DNA of 64,000 nt from Rhodoplanes sp046000175 (GCF_046000175.1 NZ_JBEOMB010000005.1:1-64000); one strand, 5' to 3'. Shown: positions 1 through 9,068, counted from the stretch's first letter. Numbers and translations are program-made. The notes: generated from the letters alone by a model not told the origin.

Positions 1-988
1 CGCCGCGCCGGCGGTCGCGGCTGTCGGCCAGGATGGCGGCGAGCTCGGCGGCGCGACCGGCCACGTCGCCGGCCCCGCGCCGCTTCTGCGCGTCGACCAC
101 CCCGACATCGACCACGAAGCTCTCGTCCTCGCGGAAGGTGCGCACGTCGACATTGCCGATGAAGCCGAAGCGGACCGTCGTCGCCTGCTCGAGGATCTCG
201 GTGTCGACGCCGCCGACCATCGGCGGCATGTTGCCCTTGGCGTCGGCGAGATCGAACTTGAGGGCCGCGTCGAAGGTGAGGACGAGGGCGTCCTTCTCGC
301 GCGAGGTCGCCACCGGAATCAGATCGGGCAGATCGAAGACGTAGCGCGAGAAGGTCGGCTGGTGCGACACGCGGACGCGCGTCAGCGGCATCTGCTTCTG
401 GCGGACGAGCTGCTGCTGCCTCTTGATCTCGCGCTCGGCCTCGCGGGCGCGCCGCGCGAGCTCCTCCACCACCTGCTGCGGCAGGCCGGGCGGAGCGCCC
501 TTCCAGTTGTCCGGCAGGAGATCGACATAGAGGCGCTCGCCCGCCGTCAGCGTGTTGAGCTTGGCGCTGCGCGACAACGCGATGCGGATGCCGCGGCCGT
601 CCGGATCGCGCCGCGCCGCGCCGACCCAGCCGTTCGACATGCTGGGCAGCCGCTCGACATTGACGGAGACGGGCTGGCGAAAGCCGATGATCACGAGCCC
701 GTTCGCCATCCGCACCTCGCTCTCGACATCGTCGGCGAAGTGGAAGACCAGGCGGGCATAACCTTCGTTGGTGGTGACCGAGAGCTCGCCGCGGATCGGC
801 GCGGTCTGGGCGACGGCGACGCCGAGCAGCGCCGCCATCAGGAGGGCGGCGGCGACCAGGCCGGCGAGCCTCGCCCGGAGATGCCCGAGCGGAGCGGCGA
901 CGCCCCTCCGCCCGGTGCGATCGAACGCGGCACGACGAGACGCGGTGCCACGATACGTGGTGCGCAACGCAACTGAGAACAACGGCAT
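1..988 (-). CDS. N-terminal part of a large exported protein, probably TPR-containing (truncated by window edge)
   Basis: The frame is open from an ATG at 988 down to base 1, giving 329 residues with no stop, so the C-terminus lies outside. A hydrophobic stretch near residues 41-61 ending in GVAVAQ looks like a signal sequence, which makes the first 40 residues either a long n-region or an over-extended start. After it come motifs such as GYARLVFHF, VYVDLLPDNW-like YVDLLPDNW and an acidic/basic helix rich in Arg, Glu and Gln near residues 165-195. From memory this matches the N-terminal region of large hypothetical tetratricopeptide-repeat proteins of Bradyrhizobium and Rhodopseudomonas; the repeats themselves would be downstream and are not visible. 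Function unknown; probably periplasmic or membrane-anchored. Confidence 0.72.
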   Translation of the reverse strand, partial: MPLFSVALRTTYRGTASRRAAFDRTGRRGVAAPLGHLRARLAGLVAAALLMAALLGVAVAQTAPIRGELSVTTNEGYARLVFHFADDVESEVRMANGLVIIGFRQPVSVNVERLPSMSNGWVGAARRDPDGRGIRIALSRSAKLNTLTAGERLYVDLLPDNWKGAPPGLPQQVVEELARRAREAEREIKRQQQLVRQKQMPLTRVRVSHQPTFSRYVFDLPDLIPVATSREKDALVLTFDAALKFDLADAKGNMPPMVGGVDTEILEQATTVRFGFIGNVDVRTFREDESFVVDVGVVDAQKRRGAGDVAGRAAELAAILADSRDRRRG

Positions 989-1219
989 GACGGGTCCCGC
1001 GCGAACGCGCTACGACTGCACTCGGGATACGGTTCACCATAAGCCGCCGCGTTTAACGCGCGCTTAACGCTATACGCTTGATTTCGAAGGCCTCGCACGA
1101 CCCGCTTGCGCCCGTCCAGGCCGCGCCGCGGCGCGGACGACACCGCGGCCTCGTCCCTGGCGGAACCGGTGCGCCGACCGGCGATTGTCCGATCGACACC
1201 GAACAGCCAGGAGGCTTCC

Positions 1220-1441
1220 ATGGTTCAGGAAAATTTCGGCGTGATCCTCGCGCTCACGCTGATCATCGTGCCGACCGTCGGTGCGCTGCTGATGGGCAAT
1301 GCCGGACGGTCGCACACGTCGTATCGGCCGGCCTTCGCCGGCGGTCGCGGCCGCGACGACCACGATCACGACACCGACGAGGGCGAGCCGAACCGCGGCC
1401 ATCCGGTCCGCGACGTCGGCCGCAATCCCGACCGGCGCTGA
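1220..1441 (+). CDS. small single-pass membrane protein, His/Asp-rich tail
   Basis: A 73-residue ORF begins at an ATG preceded by a very good ribosome binding site (CAGGAGG, 7 bases before the start). Residues 6-25 form one hydrophobic segment, followed by a hydrophilic tail with an Asp/His cluster (DDHDHDTDE) and many Arg. The tail could bind metal, but that is only inferred from composition. No family was recognised. A longer version starting at 1106 exists but lacks a ribosome binding site. It stands alone between two minus-strand genes. Confidence 0.7.
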   Translation: MVQENFGVILALTLIIVPTVGALLMGNAGRSHTSYRPAFAGGRGRDDHDHDTDEGEPNRGHPVRDVGRNPDRR

Positions 1442-1470
1442 TCGAGCACGTTCCGCGTCGCGCAAGACGC

Positions 1471-1601
1471 GTCATGCGCGGGCTCGTCCCGCGCATCCTT
1501 CGCGCTTCACCAAAGCGTTCGCGCTTCACCAAAGCGTTCGCGCTTCACCAAAGCGTTCTTCCGCAGAAGGATGGATCGCCGGGTCGACGCCCGGCGATGA
1601 C
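1471..1601. repeat. intergenic palindromic repeat, GTCATG...GATGAC family
   Basis: The outer ends are inverted (GTCATGCGCGGG at the left, CCCGGCGATGAC at the right) and each end is itself a hairpin (GCGCGGGCTCGTCCCGCGC and GCCGGGTCGACGCCCGGC). This is the common intergenic repeat pattern of Bradyrhizobiaceae-type genomes; a second member is at 44402-44491. The centre of this copy is interrupted by a threefold 19-bp direct repeat. Confidence 0.75.
1502..1558. repeat. three exact tandem copies of a 19-bp unit
   Basis: The unit GCGCTTCACCAAAGCGTTC occurs three times without a mismatch at 1502-1520, 1521-1539 and 1540-1558. Each unit is a small imperfect hairpin (GCGCTT/AAGCGT). It sits inside the palindromic element at 1471-1601, so it looks like local slippage amplification of the loop of that element. 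Confidence 0.9.
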
Positions 1602-1686
1602 GCCCGCGGGGCCGCGCGGCGGTTCGGCACCGCCGCGCTCTTTCGACGTCTGCGTTTCGGACTCACGTCACGAGATCAGAACGACC

Positions 1687-2598
1687 TCAGCGCCGCCACG
1701 GCAGCGCGGCCGGGTCTTCGACGAACACCCAGGCGCCCTGCCCCAGCGCCTCCGGAAAAGCCGCCGTGACGGCGCCGTCGCGCTCGCCGACCGGCAGGCC
1801 GGCCTGCGCGAGTGTCGCCTTCACGACGGCGAGCGACGTCACCACCAGCGCATAGGCGCCGATGAACGGCAGGCTCGGCGGCACGATGCCGATCAGGTCG
1901 CGCAGCGTATCGGGCGTCGTGATCTGGACGCGGCCACGGTCGAGCGCGATCACCGGACCGGCCGCACTGTCACCCACCGGACGGCCGAGAAACCGCGAGA
2001 AGCGGGACGCCGCCTCGGCCGTGTCACCCACCGCGATCACGGCGTCGAGCAGCGCCCTCACGCCGTTCGGATGCGTCAGCCAGCGCGGCTGCCAGACGGT
2101 GTGCTCGGTGTGGTGGGTCAGGATCTGGATGCGCCCCTCCGGCATGACGCCGGGCGACAGCCGGGCCACCGTGAAGGCCGCGACGTCGGGGCCGTCGGCG
2201 GTGTCGACCGGCCGCTGCATCGAGACGAGCGGCTGCATCGGCATGCCGGCCTGCGCGACGCGCTCGTGATGCGCCGCCGCGTCCGCGACCGCGAACGCGA
2301 TCAGATGCACGCCCGGGTAGCGGGCGCGCGCCGTGTCGAGCTGACGGCCGAGCGCGGTGTCGGCGGTCTTGAACAGAACCTCGACGTAGCCGCGTGAGAA
2401 CATCGCCGTCACATTGCCGGTGCCGGTCGGTGTCGCGGAGCCGTCCGGCCCTGGATTGACCTGAACGGAGGGGGGCGTGGGCGCGAACCCGGCCTGCGCG
2501 AGTGCCGCACCGGCCGCGCCCCGGTCGGCAGCGAAGTGACCGATATGGTCCAGAAAAATCTCCTCCCCGGCGGGAAGCTGACGCGAGCTTTCTTCCAT
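1687..2598 (-). CDS. VOC/glyoxalase-like domain protein
   Basis: A 303-residue protein with an opening FLDHIGHFAADRG typical of glyoxalase-like (VOC, PF13468-type) proteins, where the first His is a candidate metal ligand, and a second half beginning near GVRALLDAVIAVGDTAEAA that looks like a repeated beta-alpha-beta-beta-beta unit. VOC proteins bind a divalent metal and act as dioxygenases, isomerases or lyases; the substrate cannot be read here. The start at 2598 is preferred to the ATG at 2622 because AGGAG lies upstream of it. It is divergent from the ABC importer at 2906, so it may belong to the same catabolic function. Confidence 0.75.
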   Translation of the reverse strand: MEESSRQLPAGEEIFLDHIGHFAADRGAAGAALAQAGFAPTPPSVQVNPGPDGSATPTGTGNVTAMFSRGYVEVLFKTADTALGRQLDTARARYPGVHLIAFAVADAAAHHERVAQAGMPMQPLVSMQRPVDTADGPDVAAFTVARLSPGVMPEGRIQILTHHTEHTVWQPRWLTHPNGVRALLDAVIAVGDTAEAASRFSRFLGRPVGDSAAGPVIALDRGRVQITTPDTLRDLIGIVPPSLPFIGAYALVVTSLAVVKATLAQAGLPVGERDGAVTAAFPEALGQGAWVFVEDPAALPWRR

Positions 2599-2905
2599 CA
2601 AACGCCGAACTCCTGATCCCATCGTCGTTTTTTCACCATCTCGCGCAGCGGTTGATGCCTCCTCTGCGCAGCTCGCCTTATATACGAGGCGTCACGGCGG
2701 TCGAGTGTCGCGCACAGCGGAACCGATCCGCGTCGCGAACGCCCGACGCCGGCGACCCCGTCCCGATGCGCGTCGCCCTCCACGGCCGCAGCCGGGCGTC
2801 ATCTTCTCGTGATCGGCACAGAATTTGCTCGGGTTCACGGCCCGCAACAGCATAATACGGCCCCCAGTGGTCGAGATCGGACCTCGATTGACCCCCGTCA
2901 CCACC
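2599..2905. other. divergent intergenic region, no confident site
   Basis: About 300 bases separate the divergent VOC and ABC-ATPase genes. The only notable signal is an AT-rich spot near 2678-2690 (TTATATACGAG) that could serve a promoter in either direction, and CATAAT near 2850. No clear operator was seen. Confidence 0.4.
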
Positions 2906-3736
2906 ATGGATGCCATGACGCCATCGGCGCCCCTCGCCGCGACCCCGGATCGACGCCAGGCACTCGCGTTCCGCCACGTCTCGAAGCGGTTCGGCCGCGC
3001 CGACGGCTCGTCCCTCGAGGTGCTGCGCGACATCAGCTTCGACGTGCCGGCCGGCTCGATCGTGTCGATCCTCGGCCCCTCGGGCTCGGGCAAGTCGACG
3101 CTGCTCAACATGGCGGCGGGCCTGCTCGCTCCGGATCAGGGGCGCGTCCTCGTGCTCGGCCACGAGACCACCGGCGACACGGCCGGCGCCGTCGACTGGT
3201 CGCGGCTCGGCTACATGTTCCAGGACGATCGCCTGCTGCCGTGGCGCTCCGCACTCGCCAATGTCGGGCTGGCGCTGGAGAGCGGCTCGGTCGGCAAGCG
3301 CGAGTGGCGTGCGCGGTCGCAGGCCCAGCTCGCGCTGGTCGGCCTCGGCGATTTCGCGTCCGCCTACCCGCACCAGCTCTCCGGCGGCATGCGCAGCCGC
3401 GTCGCGCTGGCCCGCAGCCTCGTCACCGAGCCGGACATCCTGCTCATGGACGAGCCGTTCTCGCGGCTCGATGCCCAAACGCGCACCACTATGCATACAG
3501 AGTTGCTGCGCATCCATCGCGAGCGTGACATGTCGATCGTGTTCGTCACCCACGACGTCGAGGAGGCGGTGATCCTGGCCGACCACATCGTGATGTTCTC
3601 GCCGCGGCCGGGGCGCGTGCACACCGAGCTCGCCGTCGACCTGCCGCATCCCCGCCTCGGCACGCCGGAGGCCCAGACCCTCGTCGCGGAGCTGCGTGCC
3701 GCGATCGCGGGCATGTCGGCCGACTGGGTGATTTGA
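2906..3736 (+). CDS. ABC transporter ATP-binding protein, nitrate/sulfonate/taurine type
   Basis: A 276-residue ATPase of an importer, with Walker A GPSGSGKST (about residues 57-65), Q-loop FQDDRLLPW, signature LSGGM (about 158-162), Walker B ILLMDEPF and switch His in VTHDVEEAV. The DDRLLPW form of the Q-loop region is typical of the SsuB/TauB/NrtD subfamily. ATG 2906 was chosen over the TTG at 2825; a further ATG at 2915 is possible. It is followed by its binding protein and permease, so it energises that importer at the inner face of the membrane. The substrate is not shown by the ATPase. Confidence 0.88.
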   Translation: MDAMTPSAPLAATPDRRQALAFRHVSKRFGRADGSSLEVLRDISFDVPAGSIVSILGPSGSGKSTLLNMAAGLLAPDQGRVLVLGHETTGDTAGAVDWSRLGYMFQDDRLLPWRSALANVGLALESGSVGKREWRARSQAQLALVGLGDFASAYPHQLSGGMRSRVALARSLVTEPDILLMDEPFSRLDAQTRTTMHTELLRIHRERDMSIVFVTHDVEEAVILADHIVMFSPRPGRVHTELAVDLPHPRLGTPEAQTLVAELRAAIAGMSADWVI

Positions 3737-3798
3737 ACCCGTTCCTCGTCGCGTCCCGGAACAGCCACCGGTCCCGAACCCCCGTCCCTGGAGAGACC

Positions 3799-4791
3799 AT
3801 GTCCGTTCGAAAGCTCGCCCTCGCCGTGGCCGTCGCCACCGTCACCGCTACCGTCACGCTCGCGCCGGGCGCCGCCGCGGCGCAGGAGAAGATCAAGGTC
3901 GGCTACTGGACCTCCGGCTTCAGTGTCGGCTTCGGCGCCGTGCTGGAGGCCGGCAAGTTCCTCGAGGCGCAGGGCCTGGTGCCCGAGTACATCAAGTTCT
4001 CCGACGTCAACGGCCCGACCAAGGCGCTGATGACCCACTCGATCGACGTCGCCTTCGGGGCGCCGGCGACCGGCGCCTTCACGCTCGGCGGCGAGGGCGC
4101 GCCGCTGGAGGTCGTGCTGGTGACGCAGATCGCCGAGGCGACCTTCGTCACCAAGGACGGATCGGGCATCGGCTCGCTCGCCGACCTGAAGGGCAAGAAG
4201 GTCGGCATGTCGCCGGCCGGCAGCGCCATGTACGCCATCACGACGTCGCTCCTGGAGAAGAACCAGGGCCTCAAGCGCAGCGACTTCACGGCCGTGCCGG
4301 GCAACGAGGGGCGGCTCCTCCAGTTCCTCTCCCAGGGCGACATCGACGCGGCGGCGCTGCGTGCCGTGACGCTCGCCTCCGTCACCGACGTCAAGCTGAA
4401 GCGACTCGGCAACGTCGTCGACGAGTGGAAGGCGATGACCAAGACCTCGGCCCCGCCGATCCTCGGCGTCGCCATCGTGCACAAGGACTTCGCCCGCCAG
4501 AGCCCGCAGGCCGTGGTGAAATACGTGAAGGCCGTGATCGAGGCGACGCGGTTCGGATCCAAGGAGACCGACAAGGCCTCCGAGATCCTGCGCAAGAGCG
4601 CCAATCTCGACGCCCGCGACGCCACCGCCTACGCCAAGCTGTGGGACCAGTTCTACGTCGCCTCGCTCGAGCCCACCGACGTCGCGACGCTCAAGACCAT
4701 GGCCGAGGTGTTCCGCGCCGCCGGCACGATCGAGAAGCCGGTGCCGGATTCGCTGTTCGTCTCCAGCTACTACGAGCAGGCGAAGAAGTGA
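3799..4791 (+). CDS. ABC transporter substrate-binding protein (SsuA/TauA-like)
   Basis: A 330-residue exported protein with a signal peptide (MSVRKLALAVAVA..., likely cleaved after PGAAAA near residue 28) and the mature start EKIKVGYWTSGFSVGF seen in NMT1/SsuA-type periplasmic receptors. The central motif KGKKVGMSPAGSAMYAI is the usual second-lobe ligand loop. GAGA precedes the ATG by a few bases. It lies between its ATPase and permease in one operon. Family members bind sulfonates, nitrate, pyrimidine precursors or aromatic acids; neighbours (acyl-CoA ligase, UbiD) favour an organic acid, by inference only. Confidence 0.87.
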   Translation: MSVRKLALAVAVATVTATVTLAPGAAAAQEKIKVGYWTSGFSVGFGAVLEAGKFLEAQGLVPEYIKFSDVNGPTKALMTHSIDVAFGAPATGAFTLGGEGAPLEVVLVTQIAEATFVTKDGSGIGSLADLKGKKVGMSPAGSAMYAITTSLLEKNQGLKRSDFTAVPGNEGRLLQFLSQGDIDAAALRAVTLASVTDVKLKRLGNVVDEWKAMTKTSAPPILGVAIVHKDFARQSPQAVVKYVKAVIEATRFGSKETDKASEILRKSANLDARDATAYAKLWDQFYVASLEPTDVATLKTMAEVFRAAGTIEKPVPDSLFVSSYYEQAKK

Positions 4792-4808
4792 GAGCTCCGA
4801 GTGAAGCA

Positions 4809-5594
4809 ATGGCCGCCACGGCGGCCCAGGGACCCGGACGCGGTGGGCTCGCGTTGCGCCGCACCGCGCTCCTCGTGCTGCTGATCGCCATCTGGTGGGC
4901 CGCCTCGCTCGCCATGCCGCCCTACGTGCTGCCGAGCCCGGTCCGCGTCGCCCAGCGCCTGGTGACGCTGGCCGAGAGCGGCGACCTGTTCTCGAACCTG
5001 TTCACCACGCTGTGGCGCGTGCTCGCCGGCTTCGCCGTCGCGGTCGTGATCGGCGTGCCGGGCGGCATCCTGCTCGGCTCCAATCGGGCGCTCGGTGCCT
5101 TCTTCGAGCCCGTGCTGCCGGTGATGAACACGGTGTCGTCGGCGATCTGGGCGATCTTCGCGATCCTGTGGTTCGGCCTGTCGCCGCTCACGCCGATCTT
5201 CGTCGTGCTGATGACGGCGCTGCCGCTGATCATCACCAACGTGTGGCAGGGCACCCAGGCCGTCAACGCCGACTATGTGGAGCTGGCCCAGACGCTGCGC
5301 TTCTCGCGGCTGAAGACGTTGACCAAGATCTACGTTCCGTCGATCCTGCCCTACTTCTTCTCGGGCGCGCGGCTCGCCTTCGGGTTCGGCTGGCGCGTCA
5401 GCCTGGTGGCCGAGACGCTCGGCGCCTCGAGTGGCGTCGGCTATCGGCTGCGCCAGGCCTCCGACCTGATCCAGACCGACCAGGTGTTCGCCTGGACGAT
5501 CGCCCAGATCGCCATGATGGTCGTGATCGAGATCGGTCTTCTGGCACCGCTGGAGCGGCATCTGTTCCGCTGGCGGCGCGACGTGAGGACGTGA
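4809..5594 (+). CDS. ABC transporter permease (SsuC/TauC-like)
   Basis: A 261-residue inner-membrane protein with about six hydrophobic segments and the permease coupling (EAA-type) region VELAQTLRFSRLKTLTKIYV followed by PSILPYFFSGARLAFG. The ATG at 4809 gives the usual family length; a GTG at 4788 overlapping the upstream stop (GTGA) would add seven residues and is a real alternative that would couple translation to the binding protein. Third gene of the 2906-5594 importer operon. Confidence 0.86.
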   Translation: MAATAAQGPGRGGLALRRTALLVLLIAIWWAASLAMPPYVLPSPVRVAQRLVTLAESGDLFSNLFTTLWRVLAGFAVAVVIGVPGGILLGSNRALGAFFEPVLPVMNTVSSAIWAIFAILWFGLSPLTPIFVVLMTALPLIITNVWQGTQAVNADYVELAQTLRFSRLKTLTKIYVPSILPYFFSGARLAFGFGWRVSLVAETLGASSGVGYRLRQASDLIQTDQVFAWTIAQIAMMVVIEIGLLAPLERHLFRWRRDVRT

Positions 5595-5772
5595 GCTGCG
5601 CCCGGCCGCCACGACGACGGTGGTCGCGGCCGGGATCTTGCAAGGGCGGACGGGCGACGTGTCGCCCGGACCTGTCCCGGGTGGCGTTCGAAGCGTGGGT
5701 GCGGCCCGTCCGACACGGGCCGATCGAGGTGCAGCGCAGCGGCCCCCGGCCGTGCCGCGATGGGAGACGAGA

Positions 5773-6756
5773 ATGCTACGACGTGACGTGCTGAAGCTGG
5801 CGCTCGGTTCGCTCGCAGGGGCGGCCCTCGCCGCCCACCCGGCGGCCGCGCAGGGCTATCCGGATCGCCCGATCCGCCTGATCGTGCCGCGCAGCGCCGG
5901 CGGCGTGCTCGACATCGTCGCCCGCCAATACGCGGAGTGGGTCAAGACGTCGCTCGGCTCCGTCATCGTCGAGAACCAGGGTGGCGGCGGCGGCATCATC
6001 GGCACCGCGATGGCGGCCCGCAGCGCACCGGACGGCTACACGCTCCTGCTCGGCTCGACCAGCGACCTCGTCCTCATCCCGGCGCTCAACAGCAAGACCG
6101 GCTACGAGGCGAAGGACTTCGCGCCGATCGCCACGATGGCGATCTCGGTCGCGGCCATCATCGTGCACCCTTCCGTTCCGGCCAAGGACCTGAAGGAGCT
6201 CGCCGCCTACGCCAAGGCGAACCCGGGCAAGCTGTCCTACGGCTCGGCCGGTCCGGGCACCATGGCGAACCTCGCGGGAGAGCTGTTCAAGTCGCTCGCC
6301 GGCACGCCCGACATCGTCCACGTGCCCTACAAGGGCGCGGCGGGCGGCTACACGGATCTGATCGCCGGCCAGGTGCCGATGTTCGCCGCCAACGTCACCG
6401 ACCAGATGGTCGCGCTGCACCGGAACGGCAAGGTGCGCATCCTCGCGGTGGCGAGCGAGCAGCGCCTCGGCATCGCGCCCGAAATCCCGACCAGCGCCGA
6501 GGCGGGCTATCCCGAGCTGATCGCCAAGCTGGCGCTCGGCCTGTTCGCGCCGGCCGCGACACCCGCCCCGATCCTCGAGACGCTCGACGCGGCGACGCGC
6601 AAATGCATGGACGACGAGGCGTTCCGGGCGCAGCTGGTGAAGGCCGGGTTCGAGCCGGTGCTCGGCGTCGGTCGCCGCGAGACGGGCGAGTTCATCGGCG
6701 CCGAGCAGAAGCGCTGGACCCCGGTGGTGATGTCGTCCGGGTTGAGGACGCAGTAG
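5773..6756 (+). CDS. Bug-family (tripartite tricarboxylate transporter) substrate-binding protein
   Basis: A 327-residue periplasmic receptor. The N-terminus has RRDVLKLALG, a twin-arginine-like signal, with cleavage likely after PAAAQ near residue 27. The mature start YPDRPIRLIVPRSAGG and the later GGGGIIGTAMAARSAPDGYT and FAPIATMA blocks are diagnostic of the Bug/TctC family. No TctA or TctB membrane partner is in the window, so this receptor is an orphan here; it either works with a transporter elsewhere or feeds a sensor. It follows the ABC importer by 178 bases and precedes the convergent CoA-ligase genes. Confidence 0.88.
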   Translation: MLRRDVLKLALGSLAGAALAAHPAAAQGYPDRPIRLIVPRSAGGVLDIVARQYAEWVKTSLGSVIVENQGGGGGIIGTAMAARSAPDGYTLLLGSTSDLVLIPALNSKTGYEAKDFAPIATMAISVAAIIVHPSVPAKDLKELAAYAKANPGKLSYGSAGPGTMANLAGELFKSLAGTPDIVHVPYKGAAGGYTDLIAGQVPMFAANVTDQMVALHRNGKVRILAVASEQRLGIAPEIPTSAEAGYPELIAKLALGLFAPAATPAPILETLDAATRKCMDDEAFRAQLVKAGFEPVLGVGRRETGEFIGAEQKRWTPVVMSSGLRTQ

Positions 6757-6764
6757 CTTTCAAG

Positions 6765-6867
6765 GTCATTCCGGGGCGCGGACCGCAGGTCCGCGAGCTC
6801 GGAATCCATAACCCCTGTCAGCGAATATGGATTCCGGGCCCGCTGCTTCGCAGCGTCCCGGAATGAC
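6765..6867. repeat. 103-bp intergenic palindromic element, copy 1
   Basis: Ends are GTCATTCCGGGG and CCCGGAATGAC, an inverted pair, with inner GGAATCCATAACC and TATGGATTCCGGG also complementary, so the whole can fold into a long interrupted hairpin. Two further copies of exactly 103 bp are at 12213-12315 and 61861-61963. Here it separates the convergent Bug receptor and acyl-CoA ligase genes and may act as a bidirectional terminator. Confidence 0.88.
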
Positions 6868-6871
6868 GGGC

Positions 6872-8434
6872 TCACCCCTTCCGTCCCGTCTCCAGCCGCG
6901 CCTCGGCGTCGCGGTGGAGGGCGCCGCGGTCGATCTTGTTGGTCGAGGCGAGCGGCAGCTTCTCCACGAACCAGACGAAGCGCGGGTGCTGATAGGCCGG
7001 CGCGTTGGCGAGCGCGAAGCGCTTGATGTCGTCGGCGTCCGGCGTGCTGCCGGCACGCGGAATGACGAACGCGACCGGCTTCTGCCCCTTGATCTCGTCG
7101 TCGACCGGCACGACCGCCGCCTGCGCGACGTCGGGATGACGCTCCAGCATGCGCTCGACGTCCCCCGGGAAGATGTTCTCGCCGCCCGAGACGAACATGT
7201 CGTCGGTGCGGCCGACGAAGGTGTAGAAGCCGTCCGGGTCGCGGCGAAACACGTCGCCGGTCTTGTAGAAGCCGTCCGGCGTGATCGGCGTCGGAAGATC
7301 CGGGCGGTTGTGATAGCCGTTCATGATCGCCGGCGACTTCATCTCGAGCGCGCCCTCGACCGCGTCGCGGTCGTCACCGTCGACGAGACGCACCTGCACC
7401 TGCGGGTGCGGATAGCCGACCGACGTGTCGGGCTGCTTGCGCCCGTCGGGATGTGGGCCGAACACCACCGGGCCGCCCTCGGTCGTGCCATAGGCGTTGG
7501 TGATCACGGCGTTCGGCAACAACGCCTCGATCGCCGCCATCAGGCTGGCGCTGACCGGTGCCGAGCCCATCCGGACCAGCTTCACGCTGGAGAGATCGGT
7601 CGCGGCGAGCAGCGCGCGCTCGCGCAGCATCATCGCCATCATGGGCGGCACCGCGGTGAGCCAGGTCGCCTCGTAACGCCCGATCGCCTCGATATAGGCG
7701 GCGGCCGTGAACTGCGGCAGCAGGATCACGGTGGCGTGCGCCGCGCAGGCGAGCTTCGCCAGCGCGAGCGCGTTCATGTGATAGAGCGGCGCGGCGACGA
7801 GAAAGCGATGCCCGCTCATGCCGGGCGCGCCGGCGAGCCGGGTCTTCACCACCCACAGATGGCTCTGGTGCGACAACACGACGCCCTTCGGCGTGCCGGT
7901 CGAGCCCGACGTGTAGAGGAACATGGCGGGCTCGCGCTCGGCCGGCACCACCGCCTCGAACGGCCCCGGATCGAGAAAGCCCTCGAAGCTCTCGCTGCCG
8001 TGCGCCCCGAAGCAGACGACCGGGAGGTCGGCCGGGCAGTCGTCGCGTCGCGCCGAATCGCAGAACACCAGCCTGGCGCCGCAGTCCCGCAGGATGAAGT
8101 CGATGGTGCCGCGCGGGAACTTGAAGTTGACCGGCACGGCGACGAAGCCGGCCCGCATGATGCCGAGATAGGCGGCGACGTACTCAGACCGGTTCGCCGA
8201 CAGGATGGCGACCCTGTCGCCACGCGAGAAGCCACGTGCAACGAGGGCACGGGCGACGCCGTTCGCGGCCGCGTCGAGCGCGCCGTAGCTGATCTCGCGC
8301 GGCGTCTCCTCGCCGCCGAGATCGACGATGGCGATCTTTTCGGGATCCTGGCGGCGGTCGATCAGGTCGCCGAGATTTTTCGGATCGAACGAGTTGGGAT
8401 CGAAGGAATTGGAATCGAAGGATTGCGACGTCAT
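6872..8434 (-). CDS. AMP-forming acyl-CoA synthetase / aromatic acid CoA ligase-like
   Basis: A 520-residue member of the ANL superfamily. The ATP loop FLYTSGSTGTPKGVV is at about residues 172-186, the adenylate motif NAYGTTEGGP near 310, and the hinge/core YKTGDVFRRDPDGFYTFVGR then TDDMFVSGGENIFPGDVE follow. The C-terminal Lys region reads STNKIDRGALHR. It activates a carboxylic acid to its CoA thioester in the cytoplasm. The N-terminus has a small repeat (SFDSNSFDPNSFDPK). The ATG at 8434 is used; upstream codons to 8512 overlap a palindromic repeat. Transcribed after the thioesterase and reductase genes. Substrate not determined. Confidence 0.87.
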   Translation of the reverse strand: MTSQSFDSNSFDPNSFDPKNLGDLIDRRQDPEKIAIVDLGGEETPREISYGALDAAANGVARALVARGFSRGDRVAILSANRSEYVAAYLGIMRAGFVAVPVNFKFPRGTIDFILRDCGARLVFCDSARRDDCPADLPVVCFGAHGSESFEGFLDPGPFEAVVPAEREPAMFLYTSGSTGTPKGVVLSHQSHLWVVKTRLAGAPGMSGHRFLVAAPLYHMNALALAKLACAAHATVILLPQFTAAAYIEAIGRYEATWLTAVPPMMAMMLRERALLAATDLSSVKLVRMGSAPVSASLMAAIEALLPNAVITNAYGTTEGGPVVFGPHPDGRKQPDTSVGYPHPQVQVRLVDGDDRDAVEGALEMKSPAIMNGYHNRPDLPTPITPDGFYKTGDVFRRDPDGFYTFVGRTDDMFVSGGENIFPGDVERMLERHPDVAQAAVVPVDDEIKGQKPVAFVIPRAGSTPDADDIKRFALANAPAYQHPRFVWFVEKLPLASTNKIDRGALHRDAEARLETGRKG

Positions 8435-8474
8435 CTCAGCTTCAACTCGCGCCCGAGGCCGACCGCCCCACACT

Positions 8475-8555
8475 CCGCTCATCCCCGCGCAAGCGGGGAC
8501 CCAGGGCGGCACGTCGGATCGCCCCTCAAGTCCCCGCCTGCGCGGGGACGAGCGG
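8475..8555. repeat. palindromic intergenic repeat (CCGCTCATCCCCGC...GCGGGGACGAGCGG)
   Basis: Two hairpins (CCCCGCGCAAGCGGGG and CCCCGCCTGCGCGGGG) sit as an inverted pair between the thioesterase and the ligase genes. A decayed relative is at 52287-52374. This type is frequent between genes of many alphaproteobacteria. Confidence 0.8.
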
Positions 8556-8642
8556 CCTCACTCCGTGTCGCACCGACCATCATGCCACGACCGGACCGGT
8601 GACGATCCCATCTCCTGCAACGACGGTCGGAATGACGCAGTA

Positions 8643-9068
8643 TCACTTCTTCGGCGCCGCGGCGCCGGTGAAATACGTGGCGCGCCCGCTCGCCAGGAGC
8701 TTGCCGTCGAGGTCGAACACCTGCGACTCGGCGGCGGCGAACTGGCTGCCCGGCTTCAGCACCCGGCCCTTGACGATCAGGTCGCCCGGCACCGCGGCCG
8801 CGTGATAATCGACCCGCATGTCGATGGTCGGCACGCCGCGCCCGGTGCGCTTCACCAGCGCCCAGTCGGCGGCGAGGTCGAGCAGCGTCGCGAGAATGCC
8901 GCCATGCGTGTAGGGGCGCTCCGGATGCACCTTCCACTCCTCGCGCCAGGTGGCGCGGATCTCGATCGTGTCCTCGCCGAGCGCCGTCACCTTCAGGCCG
9001 AGCCATTGGTGGAACGGCCCCTGGGTGATCATGGCGTCGACGTCTGCGGCGGTGAGGTCCTGGCTCAT
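8643..9068 (-). CDS. PaaI-family hotdog thioesterase
   Basis: A 141-residue single hotdog domain. The motif YTHGGILATLLDLAADWA (about residues 53-70) is the HGG-plus-Asp catalytic helix of PaaI-type thioesterases that hydrolyse aryl- or acyl-CoA. Start chosen at the ATG that gives the normal family length; upstream sequence runs into a repeat. It precedes the acyl-CoA ligase on the same strand, so it may relieve stalled CoA esters in that pathway. Confidence 0.85.
   Translation of the reverse strand: MSQDLTAADVDAMITQGPFHQWLGLKVTALGEDTIEIRATWREEWKVHPERPYTHGGILATLLDLAADWALVKRTGRGVPTIDMRVDYHAAAVPGDLIVKGRVLKPGSQFAAAESQVFDLDGKLLASGRATYFTGAAAPKK

Noticed and set aside
362..976. Plus-strand ORF over the first gene
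   Set aside because: The minus strand carries a signal peptide and family-like motifs through the same stretch.
1502..1558. CRISPR-like or coding repeat
   Set aside because: Units are contiguous, identical and within an intergenic palindromic element.
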